NCBI GenBank assembly: GCA_000969725.1
Contig: JXSR01S003113.1
DNA from: Ophiothrix spiculata
Lineage: Eukaryota > Echinodermata > Ophiuroidea > Amphilepidida > Ophiotrichidae
Length of the DNA: 20,281 nt
Direction: 5' to 3' (one strand)
The translations under genes were made by a program, and so were the position numbers. Positions 8,596 through 19,337 of this stretch are shown here, in pieces (the stretch's first letter is position 1; each line of letters opens with the position of its first letter). The notes below the pieces were generated by a model. The model did no database searches. It saw nothing but the letters and a program-made list of their open reading frames with translations, and had not been told where the DNA came from.

Positions 8596-9215
8596 CATAT
8601 ATATGTTAGTAATATTGGTTTTGGGGTCGTAATGAACATTTTAAGGCTATGTTAAATTCTTAACTGTAAAGTCTATATTTAAATGTAATTCTATACAAGT
8701 CAGTAGCCTTTTTCCTTGATAACATCTTCTATTTTCACATGGTTATTCCTTAATCCTGCTAAATTCATCACCAGTATTTACTGCAATTTTCAGATCATGG
8801 CAGTCACTGGCATCAATGATGCAATCAAGGATAAATAGTAATCACCAGTTGATTGGAAACTAACGCCCAGATAATAATTTTCAATGCTCTGATGACAAAT
8901 TTAGTTATTTTGACTTAATATAGATTGATGCATCGTACTAGAAAGTGATCAGAATTAAATAACAAGATCAAATTACCGTCTTTGTTTTTTAATGTATGTA
9001 AATGACTAAAGGAAGTGAATGATGTAACTATTTTTCTTTTTATCATTATTATTTTAAAAAATATTTCATACATATAAGAACTGATGAATTGAACACGAAA
9101 AAACTTTTTGGTTTGGGCTCCCTGTATGTGTATGTGATTATATCAATTCAGGGAGGGGGGTGGGGGTAAATATAACAAATGCATTTTTCGAACTTTTAGT
9201 TTAATATCATATTGA
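8596..9215. other. Spacer with no recognised gene
   Basis: The sequence is AT-rich, with a short G-rich run near 9151-9167. No gene or shared repeat was seen before the start of the partial arm at 9216. Confidence 0.55.
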
Positions 9216-9327
9216 AGTGATTTTTCTGATCTCAAATGAGACTTGGAGTTAATGTTTACCTCTCAGAGTGACACACTAATGATATTTGTAGGGCAGCAAA
9301 ATAGCAAAATGGATTTTGATCCCCAAG
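9216..9327 (+). repeat. Third, direct partial copy of the inverted-repeat arm
   Basis: This stretch matches 6546-6659 in the same orientation, from GTGATT(T)TTCTGATCTCAAA to GGATTTTG(A/G)TCCCCAAG. It also contains the part that is missing from the right arm, which jumps from CTCTGAGAGG to the ATTTTGGATTACAC-equivalent sequence at about 9650. Its first 50 bp are inverted relative to about 9645-9700, so the 9.2-9.7 kb locus is itself a foldback around the retroelement fragment. Confidence 0.85.
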
Positions 9328-9481
9328 TTGACGGCCCACATGTCTTTATAATGATATTTGTCCTGAAGAAGTCAGAGCTACCCCTGACGAAAGCTTGACA
9401 GTTCAAAACTTGTCCGACGGCGAACCCGTTAAAATCTACCGATTGTTATGAATTCCCGTCGTAAAATCCTTTCTCAAAAAC
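9328..9481 (+). mobile_element. Single retroelement-terminus fragment, second locus
   Basis: This matches the right half of 6835-7068, starting TTGACGGCCCACATGTCTTT and running through TCCTGAAGAAGTCAGAGC and CTGACGAAAGCTTGACAG to CCGATTGTTATGAATTCCCG. It continues through CGTCGTAAAATCCTTTCTC, which the first locus has partly lost. It joins the inverted-repeat arm at the same host junction (AGAATATACATTT) as at 6834, so the insertion was in place before the arms were duplicated and inverted. The plus-strand 70-codon frame that starts here is not supported as a gene. Confidence 0.7.
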
Positions 9482-10272
9482 AAATGTATATTCTAAATTT
9501 GTATTACCTAAAATATTCGTTTTTTTCTCTTTGTTTGGAAAATTTGTTTTTCTATATTGACTTTCAGCTTCAATTCATGTTCAAATTAATTTCAAAAACA
9601 TTTCCACATACGTTAATTCTGCAAAATGGATCGTGTAATCCAAAATACTCTGAGAGGTAAACATTAACTCCAAGTCTCATTTGAGATCAAAAAAATCACG
9701 CAAAGGTTTTTAAGACATCAATATTGACTAAGACATGTATGTCAACCATGCCGAATTTATAAAATGTAAAAATACAATTTTAAAGGCGTCGGAAAACTCG
9801 TGAGCAATCACATAAAATCTCGTGTTCAGTCAAGTACTAATGCACTGATGTTCAACGCACCATTATGACTACTGACGCTACGTCCTAGGGTAAGGCAGGT
9901 CAACTTGAATTATTCAACATTTCTTATACTGTGTGAAATCAAGTTACACTTTAAGCATTTGAAGTGTTCAAAGAAAAGACCTGCATTTGTCTTCTTCATT
10001 GAAAATAATTAATTCATATCACTATCTTAACTATGAACAAATCACAGCTGTTTCTTTCGTAGATGCCTCTTTTAGAGAGACATTTCTCAGTTATTCTATA
10101 CTACAGCAAATGATTTTATATCAAAATTACAGACGAAATGAAACTATTATAAGATGATAGTGAACTAAATTCTAATAATTATGGAAAACATTTAAAAATT
10201 AAAATAATCATTTGCTGATTCCTGAAAATTGGAAAACAACAAAAATCTCCTACTTAGACTGGACATACAATG
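9482..10272 (-). repeat. Right arm of large inverted repeat
   Basis: This is the reverse complement of 5999-6834. It ends with TACTTAGACTGGACATACAA, matching the outer end of the left arm. Compared with the left arm it lacks roughly 80 bp (around left 6599-6677), and near 10180 it has a changed stretch rich in A and T. No gene was seen in it. Confidence 0.85.
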
Positions 10273-10786
10273 TCGGAGAAGCAGTCATGTGATCCTGTTT
10301 CGTCAAATCTTATGATTTGAATATTATATGTGTATGTAAAACATGTTAATGTATAATTCAAATCTATGAGATCATAATATAATTGTTAAGGTAGATATAG
10401 ATATGAAATTATGAAATTTTATATCATTTTTAAGAGTGCTATGTGTGAAAAAAAGAAGCTGTTTGAGGTAACAATGATCCCTTCAGACATTTTTTATATT
10501 TTATTTCAGGGTCTTTTTTGTTCTCAAGAATATATAACTTTCATGCCACGTATGTAAAGCAATATTGCTCCATTGCATTGCATCCGTAAAAGTTGATTCT
10601 TTTATGCATCATAACATTAAACACTTCGTTCATCTAATACACGTAAGCCTACATATATTTGTTTTCGTTTTCATCAAATTTCATTTTGATTATTTCAATT
10701 CTTTTGTGAAGGCTCCAAATAAAATTAATTACCCTTTCCTTTGTGAGGAAAATACTGCGTTCATTGACACTAACTGAATATATTTT
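10273..10786. other. Spacer with no recognised gene
   Basis: AT-rich sequence without a repeat shared with the rest of the window. The 70-codon frame at 10565-10777 is Phe/His/Ile-rich and shows no family resemblance. Confidence 0.5.
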
Positions 10787-11470
10787 TAATGGCGTAGTTA
10801 ACTTGCTGATGAGATTCATTTAAACTTATGCATCATCAAAACTTCACATTATGTAGATTGTGTATATTTAAGACAGTCTAATAAGCACTGTATAATATTT
10901 CATTTTGAAAGCTGTCATGACTGCGTAAGCTTTGAGCTTAAGTTTAATTACATTTGATAATACTTACCTGAAGTTTATTTTGGGATATATTGGGATCGTA
11001 TGTTGAGGAATTTTTGTTTGGTTTTTAAAAAAAAACATGAGGGCAATATTATCGGGGAAAACCATTCATTTCCTTTCTCATAATTATAGAAACCGTCAAT
11101 CTCAACAAGTTGATAAGACTTCACATTGTTGTCATCTGCATCTACAGAGCATCAAAGAGTTCATTTGTTGCTCAAGTACACTATATTTGCCGTAAACTGA
11201 ATACTAACTCCCAACACTCAATGATTAGAAGTCAACAAAGAGATATCTTTAAGCCAGAGGATGAAGGCTGAAAGGCCAATCAGGCAAATTATAATAGAGG
11301 TCCAAATTTTATTTACATTAAATTGTAATGGACTATTCGTCAAATAATTTGAAAAGAAAAAAGTACCACATGCAAAAGCACTAGTAATGACCGATAGAAT
11401 ATTCGTGCCTTATCCGATAAAGGAAAATGGCACGTGATGTAAGGTTAGCAGGTGTGTGACATGAAAATTG
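10787..11470 (+). repeat. Degenerate third copy of the distal half of the unit
   Basis: TAATGGCGTAGTTAACTTG, then ATGAGATTCATTTAAAC (10787-10825), resembles 3005-3045 of unit A. Farther on, AGTACCACATGC, TTATCCGATAAAGG, AAATGGCACGTGATGTAAGG and GCAGGTGTGTGAC (11360-11460) resemble unit A at 3883-4110, in the same order. The middle is too diverged to align by eye. The copy ends about 490 bp before unit C begins, as expected of a tandem array with one old, decaying member. Confidence 0.45.
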
Positions 11471-11956
11471 CCGTAATTCACCGTTACATAATCAGTCCGT
11501 ATGGACGGACGCTGATTCCTGTCGTTCCGATAGAGTTGAGCCCATATGTATTCTCTGTAAAGATGTAAACAAGATGATTCAACATTTACATGTTGGTTTA
11601 ACCAAAGAGAATTCAACACGACGGCAATGATTCGGAATGTAACAACTGACCAAAAAAATCATCATCTCCATGTAACTTTCAAACCCTTATTAATCATCGA
11701 GGTATATTAAATTAAACCACAATGAGCAAGAATCATGCTTGATTGGCTAGTATGGATTGAATATAATAAGGTCCGACATGTTAAATCTCACTGCAAAATC
11801 CAATAATTGAAAATAAATACATTATTTAATTTGGTTATTCGATTCTAAAAAAGGTGTATTCATGTTGCAGGAATATTTAAGTTTTTAAATATATTTCATT
11901 TCTGTATAAAATATTCATGACATTCTTCACTCACGTGTTTTTGTTTTATTATCATT
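11471..11956. other. Spacer with no recognised gene
   Basis: No gene or repeat could be supported. A 69-codon minus-strand frame (11410-11619) overlaps the edge of the degenerate unit copy and has no family resemblance. Confidence 0.5.
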
Positions 11957-12042
11957 TTTTTATTTATTTATACAACTGTCAAAGCTTCTAGAAAATGAAT
12001 TTATTCATGTACCAGGAAGATTAAATCATTTTTTTTAAAATA

Positions 12043-12264
12043 ATGTCACGATCCATCAAGTACATCTTGAAATATCTTGTTTTACCCGACTTTTTATTGA
12101 CATATACCTATATTTTTAGCATGCCCAAGAACTGTGAACCTCATTTACGAGTGATTGGTGATATCTCTAATCCACCTGACCTGAAAGACCCTATCTTTGC
12201 TGTTTTAGCACGATTTTGGAGATAATAATCGCAAGTGCTCTTACCATTTGTTGAAATCCTTGGC
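12043..12264 (+). other. Highly conserved block inside unit C
   Basis: This is the partner of 824-1048. The two differ by two substitutions and a 2-bp indel. Here the frame is open from ATGTCACGATCC at 12043 to TAA at 12225 (60 codons), because the 2-bp indel does not interrupt it as it does in unit A. Whether the longer frame is ancestral or accidental cannot be decided from two copies. Confidence 0.5.
12121..12225 (+). other. Candidate 34-codon open frame or terminal exon, second copy
   Basis: The frame encodes MPKNCEPHLRVIG, DISNPPDLKDP, then IFAVLARFWR and a stop. It is preceded by CTATATTTTTAG, a possible splice acceptor ending at 12119. It differs from the unit A frame at two acidic/amide positions. 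No known domain is recognised. Confidence 0.18.
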
Positions 12265-12734
12265 TGTTTTCTTGACTGTGCAGCGTCATATGTCTCATCC
12301 AATTCTTAAATTGTTTCTTTGATGCTATCTCCAAATGACATTTCAGTCAGACAGAGTTTTGTAGTGCACGAGTGACGAAATGAGAGGTTGAAATGCAAGT
12401 TTGGAGATCTTATGATTCAAATGATTATAAGACACGATCAGCTGCAGGATTTACATATTTCATAATTCACATGTTTTGTTGATAGCGTTAAGGTGTAATC
12501 ACCATATATAATAATTTATGTATAATAATCAGATAAACTACATGATAATGTTTATATATAAATAAGGGAGGGTTTGGGTTGTCCTCAATGCATAGAGTAT
12601 AATTATTGTTTATAGTTAACTGTTTATGTGATTTGATCCTGGAATTATGCCTAGTACAATAAAAAATAATGGCAAATTAACGGTGTTTTGGCATACACCT
12701 TTACTTCGGAAAAAAGCACACCACAAAGTATTAA

Positions 12735-13050
12735 ATTCCTATTCCTTTAAACTTGCGATTTATTAAAATCAGAATTTAAAAAAATTATGACGTTGTAAAT
12801 AATGGTTCTTGTATTTGAACATTATGCATCAAATTCTCTTTAGAGATGTCTAAGCGTCACGCTGTAGTCATGGTAGTAGTATGTGTCATTCCACCGTATG
12901 TTAAATGATTGCTTATTGTTATCATGAGTGAGGAATTTATCTCGAGGGATCGTTAAGCACTTCTTTCACCTTTTCAACTTTATAAACTCTACACAGAGAC
13001 GTGTTTAAGGAAAAACAAACTGATTCCACTGATTGCGAGGAATTTCGTTG
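12735..13050 (+). repeat. Degenerate extra copy of a mid-unit segment
   Basis: TTAAACTTGCG, AATCAGAATTTAA, GTAAATAATGGTTCTT, ATTATGCATCA, TTTAGAGA, TATGTGTCATT, GGATCGTTAAGCACTTC, TTTCACCTTTTCAACTTTA and CACAGAGACGTGTTT follow the order of unit A 2063-2370 and unit C 16480-16780. It is more diverged from both than they are from each other. It lies right after the head of unit C, which points to an older duplication scrambled into the younger one. Confidence 0.75.
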
Positions 13051-13542
13051 TCATCAGTGTGTGCAATCACCCATGTCAAGTATTTGAACCATATTTTCCA
13101 ATCAATAGTTTCAGTGATGTAGTCAATTTCCAAGCAACGTGTACTAGTGACTAAATAACTGGCACCAATTAATCATGTAAGCAGTAATCTAGGCCCTACT
13201 TGTACATTCTCAGAAACTTTGTAATTGTAAATGTTGGCAGAGGTATTCTAGAAATATTGTACCGTTCGTTTTCTGTAACCGGAATGTGCTAAGTTGAGGT
13301 TTTGGTTGCCTGCCGAAAGTTTAAGTAACGTTATTGGGACCTAAAGTTTACTTTTCCGCATGCATAGTTTGCACTCTTTCTCAAAAATCGACATAATTAT
13401 GAAAATTATCGTCAAGAATGCAGTTGTAAATTTTGGCATGCTTTAAATATGACAAAAGTCACATATATACCAAGGATATAGTAATGTCAACGCAATTATC
13501 ATTGCTTTCGATAGAAACACGACAAAAGTAGTAAAGTAAGTT
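13051..13542. other. Unit C-specific spacer with no recognised gene
   Basis: This stretch is absent from unit A. I see no gene, terminal repeats or tandem repeats in it. Confidence 0.5.
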
Positions 13543-14124
13543 ATGACTTATAAGCAGGTGCCCAGGGTAGGTTCGTTAAAGAGTTTAAAGAAATCGGACA
13601 AAAATGACGGATTAACAGCAGTTAAAAGTTAATTAATTGAACAATTAGGTTATTATACAGGGTTTCCCAATAAACATTGTGCATGGGAATAAAGTTGATT
13701 TTCTCAAAAGTTTTTCAGACTAGCTTCTTAAAACTTATATCACTTTGAAAACCATGCCTTTGTTCATCATTGTTGAAAATTTCAAGAAATTCCATTGATG
13801 CAAACCAGTGATATCGTTAATTTGGTCAGCATGTATCATTTTCCTTCTGCACAAGGAGAATCCCTATGGTGTAGAATTAAACAAAAATGTTGACAGGGTC
13901 TTCATATCATTGACGGTTGATTAAATGACAATGAAGTATAAGCCTTATGACGAAGAAGTGAAGTACGAGCCTTATGACAACGAAGAGGAATAATTTGCCA
14001 TTAGAGACATGGAAAGCAGGGAAGAAGGTGTATCGACCATGTAGGAAAACAGATTGAAGGACATGTCACTAATGACCAGAAAGGACTTAAGTTGGACATG
14101 AGAAGAAAAGATACACATTCATGA

Positions 14125-14271
14125 CTTTGTCAAAAAAGACTGAAAACAATATTGGCTATACTAAAAATCCAAAATATCATGTCATCAATTTATACTGTTT
14201 ATAAGCACATGAAAACATTTGATAATTTTGGAAAGAAATGTGGGCAACCAACTTTATTCAAAGATATCTTG
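14125..14271 (+). pseudogene. Possible transposase HTH-region remnant
   Basis: In one plus-strand frame this encodes ILAILKIQNIMSSIYTVYKH, MKTFDNFGKKCGQPTL. This recalls the helix-turn-helix and linker of Tc1/mariner transposases, where a serine-rich STVYRxxKRF motif is followed by a GRP-type hinge (here CGQP). The reading frame is closed upstream and is cut off by the inner transposon. It fits the outer element as a plain, decayed DNA transposon. The resemblance is weak and a profile search would decide it. Confidence 0.27.
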
Positions 14272-14273
14272 TA

Positions 14274-15534
14274 TACAGGGTGTCCCAATAAAAATGCATC
14301 ACTTTTATTTTTGATCATATCTCAGGAACCAATAAATGAAAATGAAAACTTTCTTTATAATACCACTTAGTATAGTGTAGTCTTTAAGCGAGGAAATTTT
14401 GAGCAAAATCCGTCGAGCCATTCTCGAGAAAACGAGAATTTTGTAAGAGGACTCGATTTTACTCCATTCCAATGGGTTTTACCACAGTAACTTAAGTTTA
14501 TAATGTTAATTAAGCACATCTTTGAATAATATTGATCAATTTATTTTAAACCTGAAAAACAGACACCTAGTTATCATAAACATGGTAAAATATGGCACTG
14601 ACATTAATACATAATTTTGATATATTTTTCGGCACTGAAAGTAGCACCGTATTCAATTTGTAGGTTTTGCTGTTTTGCAGCGTTAAATAAAAAACAGTTC
14701 ACGGTTTCTCAAGCAAACTTAACCAAGGCACAGATTTCCTTTAATGCAAAGTCTATTTCAAAAATATTTTGTATCTTCTACGTTTTGAGCTTTTTTTAAA
14801 TCTTTATGATTGTCACTTGGCGCTGCACAGAGAAAACGAGTTAAGAATATAACATTGTCAACATATTGAAATCAAAATAACAAAGCAGTTACTCATTTCC
14901 TCGTGAAAAGTGAAATGTCAGTTAGTCCATGATAGCTCACGTTGCATAATTTTGGTACAAATTTAAGTTAATTTCAAGCAACTCTGCCTTTCACATGTCC
15001 ACAATCAGTTTCCAGGTACCTTTGTGTTCTTATCATCATGATCCTGGTCCAATGATACGTTCTACATCCCGGACGATGATGGGAGTTGAGTGTGATCAAA
15101 CAAGCTTGTGAGTTTTGATCAGGTTTATTCAAATTCTGAATGTTCTGTTGTTGTTGTTGTTGTTGCTTTTGTTGTCGTTGTTGTTGTGGCTGTTGTTTTG
15201 TAGTTGCTTTCCTGTGAGGTTGTTTATCAATGAATAAATGAGTTTTCCATTTAGAGTAGGTCTACTACTGTGGTAAGATGGTCATGTCTGATCGATGATA
15301 GTTGGAAATATGAGTTAATACAGTGGTAAACTCCATTGGAATGGGATAAAATTGGGTCTTCTTACAAAATTCAAGTTTTCTCAAGAACGGCTCGACGGAT
15401 TTTGCTCAAATTTTCATCGATGAAAGACTAAACTATATTACTTATTATTTTGAAAAAAGTTTAAAGTTTTATGTATTGGTTTCTGAGATATGATCAAAAA
15501 TAAAAGTGATGCATTTTTATTGGGACACCCTGTA
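14274..15534. mobile_element. Non-autonomous DNA transposon with ~215-bp TIRs, nested
   Basis: The left TIR (14274-14489) and right TIR (15319-15534) are inverted copies, starting TACAGGGTGTCCCAATAAAA with a TA on each outer side (14272-14273, 15535-15536). The first 60 bp are almost identical, and inner parts such as GAGCAAAATCCGTCGAGCC are well matched. The interior of about 830 bp has only short frames and a TTG-rich tract. The ends resemble those of the outer element (TACAGGGTTTCCCAATAAA), suggesting related transposases. CAGGGTGTCCC ends with a TA target fit the IS630/Tc1/mariner group, tentatively. It inserted after the outer element. Confidence 0.85.
15145..15205. repeat. TTG-rich microsatellite
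   Basis: There are about seven uninterrupted TTG units, followed by imperfect ones (TTGTCGTTGTTGTTGTGG). It lies inside the nested transposon. A polyglutamine reading on the minus strand has no surrounding frame. Confidence 0.9.
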
Positions 15535-16250
15535 TAAGACTTAGGTTTTGTGCAATTTTTCAACAGTTTTCTATCTTTATCTAACTAACCTTAATAATGA
15601 AACTAGAGTCGTTGCATGTGATGTGAAATAAGACAACTTTCTGTTTAATTTGCTTTTGGTGAATTTGTTAAAGAGTATAAGTAAGGTACGTGGTGACTGT
15701 TTTCGATGTTAATTTCGGCGTCAAAGGTTTGTATGAAGCCTTTCGAAGCTCTTTGATAACATTCTTAACTGCAGGATTTCCTATTGTGCAGAAGGAAAAT
15801 GATACAAGCTAACAAAATCAATCATATCTCTTGTTTGCATCTGCGGACTGTCTTGAAGTTAGATAGATTTACCAAAGTTTACCTGCTTTTTCAGAGTCAA
15901 CAAAGGATAATAATAAGTTCCAGGGATAAAACTCTGTAACTCCACAAAATTGGCTGTAAAGTTTCTTTTAATTGATGAAAATTTTCAATTTGTGGAAATG
16001 TTTTGCCAAAATATATTTTTATTACGTTGAAATGTCCGAAAACATTCAACAGCGAAATTGTTAGCAATAACTTTCAGTTGTTTAATGTATTTCCTAATAA
16101 CCACCAATGGTTTGGCATCACATAAAATTACCAGTTTACATATTAATTATTGGTTTTATGTTTGTTGAGACGTTCTTTTGTTTTGGTCTTGTTTTATTTC
16201 TAAAAAAATGCTTACTATAAATGTTTAACTCTCGTCTTCCTGGGTCTTTT

Positions 16251-16560
16251 TCTTTAACACATCTTCTGAGAAGGGTTTGTTACCCCTCATTGATAGGCTT
16301 ATCAATGACGCGAGGAATCTATTTCTTTAAAACTTGCGTCTTATTGAAATTAGAATTTAATAAAAAGGAAAGACTGTAAATAAATATGACTTTGTGAATA
16401 GTAGTTCTTTAACACATCTTCTGAGAAGGGCTTGTTACCCCTCATTGCTAGGCTTATCAATGACGCGAGGAATCTATTTCACTAAAACTTGCGTCTTATT
16501 GAAATTAGAATTTAATAAAAAGGAAAGACTGTAAATAAATATGACTTTGTGAATAGTAGT
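16251..16560 (+). repeat. Recent 155-bp tandem duplication
   Basis: TCTTTAACACATCTTCTGAG begins at 16251 and again at 16406. The two 155-bp units (16251-16405, 16406-16560) differ at only a few positions. Unit A has one copy. TCTT at both unit starts and at 16561 gives a 4-bp junction homology, typical of replication slippage or end-joining. The duplication arose after the A/C split. Confidence 0.92.
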
Positions 16561-17226
16561 TCTTAAAATGAAACATTATGCATCAGATCCGGACATTAAG
16601 CCGTCAAACTATAATTGTATGTGTCATTTCTTCTCTCTCTTTAAATGAACATTGTTATAACGTATGGTGAAATTATTGAGGATCGTTTATCACTTTTTCA
16701 CCTTTTCAGCTTTAATGACAGTGCGTGCACACAGACGTATTGTAATCGCTGATTTCACTTGAAGTTAATGAATTCTGCACCATAAGAGGTTCTATTCCGA
16801 CATTTCTTACTGGTGAAATACCACATTCAATGACGGTTAGAAGTCTGTATCATTTGCCACTTCCACATCCGGCTAAAACGTCATGAAATATTTGATTACC
16901 CAGGTTACAAAGATTACAGCAGTCTGAATACACGAGTTCTGCTTTCTCTTTTTTAGTATATCGAGTTATGGAATTGAAAATGACTTTACTTTAAAATCAT
17001 ACGCTTTAAATTCTATATAAAGAAAGAAGATTTGGGATAAAAGCTTAATGAATGAAAATCATGTTCGTGCACGAGTTGTCCTTTGCAGCAACAAACGTCG
17101 CCATTAGAAATCCGGCGAACGCGAAAAACGTAGTATTCTAACTCATTACTTGGAAAGACTTAAGCTTGTTGAAGTTTGTGATTTATGTCATTGGTGACAT
17201 TGCTATTAACGAGTGCAATTAGAGAA

Positions 17227-17857
17227 GGAAAAACGCTTTTTATCATTAATCAGGTAGTATTTTTTCTGAACATCTTCTTATTATTCTTAAACTTGCATAT
17301 CTAGAAGCTAGTTTAGGTAATGGAATTAATATTTGGAAAAGATGCCTTATTTTTACCATGTGCTCTAACCAAAAAACTCACAATTTCTTTATATTTTTCC
17401 CTTTATATCGAATGCCTAGTTTGCTCAATTCTAATTATAACTATGCTTTCACCCAATGGCCCCCTATTTTTGACCAATTATCCCACATATTTTTATATTT
17501 TTACTTCACCGAAAGCAAAAAACTCTTGCTCTACCCAATTGTCCCCTTTTTGAGATTGTGTTTAATTTCACCGAATTCCCAAGCCTGTTGGAGTGAGAGT
17601 CTTGTACCAGTGTCTATTTGATATTTGACTACCGCGGGATTTGTCCGTTAATTCTGTATCATTGGATATGATTGTTCTTGTTATGTATTGCTTTTAACTT
17701 GTTTTTGGATATGGAAATTTCTATCCATTGGGTCGATATACATTTATACATTAAATTACTGCAATTGACAGTAAATCGTATTGTGTGTTGGATGTAAAAA
17801 AATATTATCACTTTTTACTGCCATTATTTTTATTTAGGTTTGTTTTTAAATATTTAG
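17227..17857. other. Unit C-specific 631-bp sequence of unknown origin
   Basis: It replaces the ~43 bp around the (TA)n tract of unit A (2800-2842). Two overlapping frames of 77 and 87 codons (17320-17553, 17358-17621) read hydrophobic, Phe/Leu/Ser-rich peptides with no recognised domain. I see no terminal inverted repeats or target-site duplication, so it could be an insertion in C or a deletion in A. Confidence 0.6.
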
Positions 17858-18018
17858 AATTCAATTATCAAAATCAAAGCAAACAAAACCCTTTTGCATT
17901 TAACACTTGAGACAGTTTAAAGCACACTTCTAACAGTAACTTATAATAACTGTTTCTCCTCTTGAAGGAAAGAGATGATTGCCCTCGTAGATGCATGTAG
18001 AAACATAATTAGGTTCAT

Positions 18019-18205
18019 TAATGGTGTAGTTACTTTGTTGATGAGGTTCATTGAAACGTATGTCTTATCTAGACATTAAATGATTTAAGAGGTGTTATGT
18101 TATTAAAGTTCTTGTTTGGTTTACGTTTGCTAATGGTGTAGTTACTTTAATGTTGAGTTTCTTTAAAACGTATATCTTATCTAGGCATCGAATTATTTAT
18201 GCTAG
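18019..18205 (+). repeat. Diverged 112-bp tandem repeat within unit C
   Basis: This is the counterpart of 3005-3190, with TAATGGTGTAGTTACTTT at 18019 and 18131 and the same 112-bp period. Confidence 0.75.
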
Positions 18206-18958
18206 TATTGCTTAGAGAGTTCCTCTTTTTTCAAATCCGGATGATGTTGTTAATGACATGACTGAAGCTCTGAAGTAAAAACTGTAATACCATGTTGATT
18301 TGTTGTGTTTGTATTTCTGTATAAATAGCTACATATAAGATGTTTTACAGGACATTTGTAAAATGTGTTTGTTTTAATGTAAACTGGTTTTTGTTTTGTG
18401 TGTATTTTTCTATTTGTTCTGAAGAATTACAAAGTTCTTTCATGATCATTTTTCACAATTTGTATCTTTTATTATAAATGTATTTACGGGAAACGTTTTA
18501 AGTTGGTATCAAGATGGGTACTTTAAAATCATATTTGTTGAATAAAAAAGTTTTGGTAACAGGAATGCTCTGTGTTAATCATATCAACTATATTCTATTC
18601 TTTTTTACTAATCTTCATCATGATCTCAAACCAGAGCTGGACATAAACACCCACCCGATAGTTTTTTGGCGGATAAGTTTGGTGTTGGGCGGATAAATAT
18701 TGAAAGTAAAATTTGTTGTCTATGTTGAGCCGATTTAATCATTTCATCTAGTTCAATTTGAAAACTGTTATATTTAAACAGTTCTATGCTTTTCTTTGGA
18801 ATGAGATTCGAGCAAAACGTATTAAACTGGCAGTCATCCCTTTTCAACGAAAGGTTATGTAACATAATAAAAGTCAAATGATGTAAACACTACTTTTATC
18901 GACTTCGTGTGTCCAAATATCTTAGTTTAGCATTCAAATGCTGATATTTATCTTTATA

Positions 18959-19337
18959 TACCTCATATATAGATTCATGTCCTTTGATTGGTTAAAAGTG
19001 AGAGCATGGATTTTACTAGGCCCGGGGCATATTTTTCACTAGGCCCGCTCAATACATTTTACGCAAAATACGGCGCGGTCAGCATTGAAAAGAGATATAT
19101 CGTAAATCATTATCGGTTCTTTTAACCAACCAGATGACGGAAATCTATATATTCGGTATATAAAACGAATATTGACTGCTTTTTGTTCGGGGCATGGTTA
19201 AAATTATTTCCCCTCGGTGATCTCAAAACCATGAATATGCCCTCAGCTTCGCTTCGGGCATATTCATGGTTTTGAGATCACCTCGGGAAAATAATTTAAA
19301 CCATGCCCCTCAAAGCAGTCAATATTTGTATATTATT
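18959..19337. mobile_element. Foldback element with two nested hairpins, ~379 bp
   Basis: Unit A reads ATCTTTATAGCCGG, and unit C has 379 bp between ATCTTTATA (18958) and GCCGG (19338). The first inverted pair is ATATATAGATT with TTGATTGGTTAAAAG (18965-18998), facing CTTTTAACCAACCAG with AATCTATATAT (19119-19152). The second is a hairpin of about 70-75 bp (19168-19242 with 19256-19327) closing a 13-nt loop and containing GGGGCATGGTT and GGTGATCTCAAAACCATG. It has no coding frame. Flanking TTATA and TTATT may be a worn target-site duplication. Confidence 0.8.

Larger units (their letters stand above)
13654..15940 (+). mobile_element. Broken Tc1/mariner-like DNA transposon (outer element)
   Basis: The left end, TATACAGGGTTTCCCAATAA, follows the unit sequence at 13653. 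The right end is degenerate, with CTCTGTAACTCC near 15931-15942 in inverted orientation. A stronger internal inverted match is TGTATCATTTTCCTTCTGCA (about 13831-13850) against TGTGCAGAAGGAAAATGATACA (about 15786-15807), flanked by a paired TTTGCATC. A second transposon sits inside (14274-15534). Between the ends lies a possible transposase remnant near 14152-14271. No DDE catalytic region is recognisable. The superfamily call rests on the TA-type target, the CAGGGT ends and the weak HTH resemblance. Confidence 0.5.

Noticed and set aside
9448-9660. 70-codon plus-strand frame, partly mirrored by the 81-codon minus-strand frame at 6586-6831
   Set aside because: The two peptides look alike only because they read the same strand of the two inverted arms. 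They are hydrophobic, AT-driven and broken differently, with no known family.
15145-15205. Polyglutamine-type coding tract
   Set aside because: No surrounding open frame. It is a microsatellite within a non-autonomous transposon.
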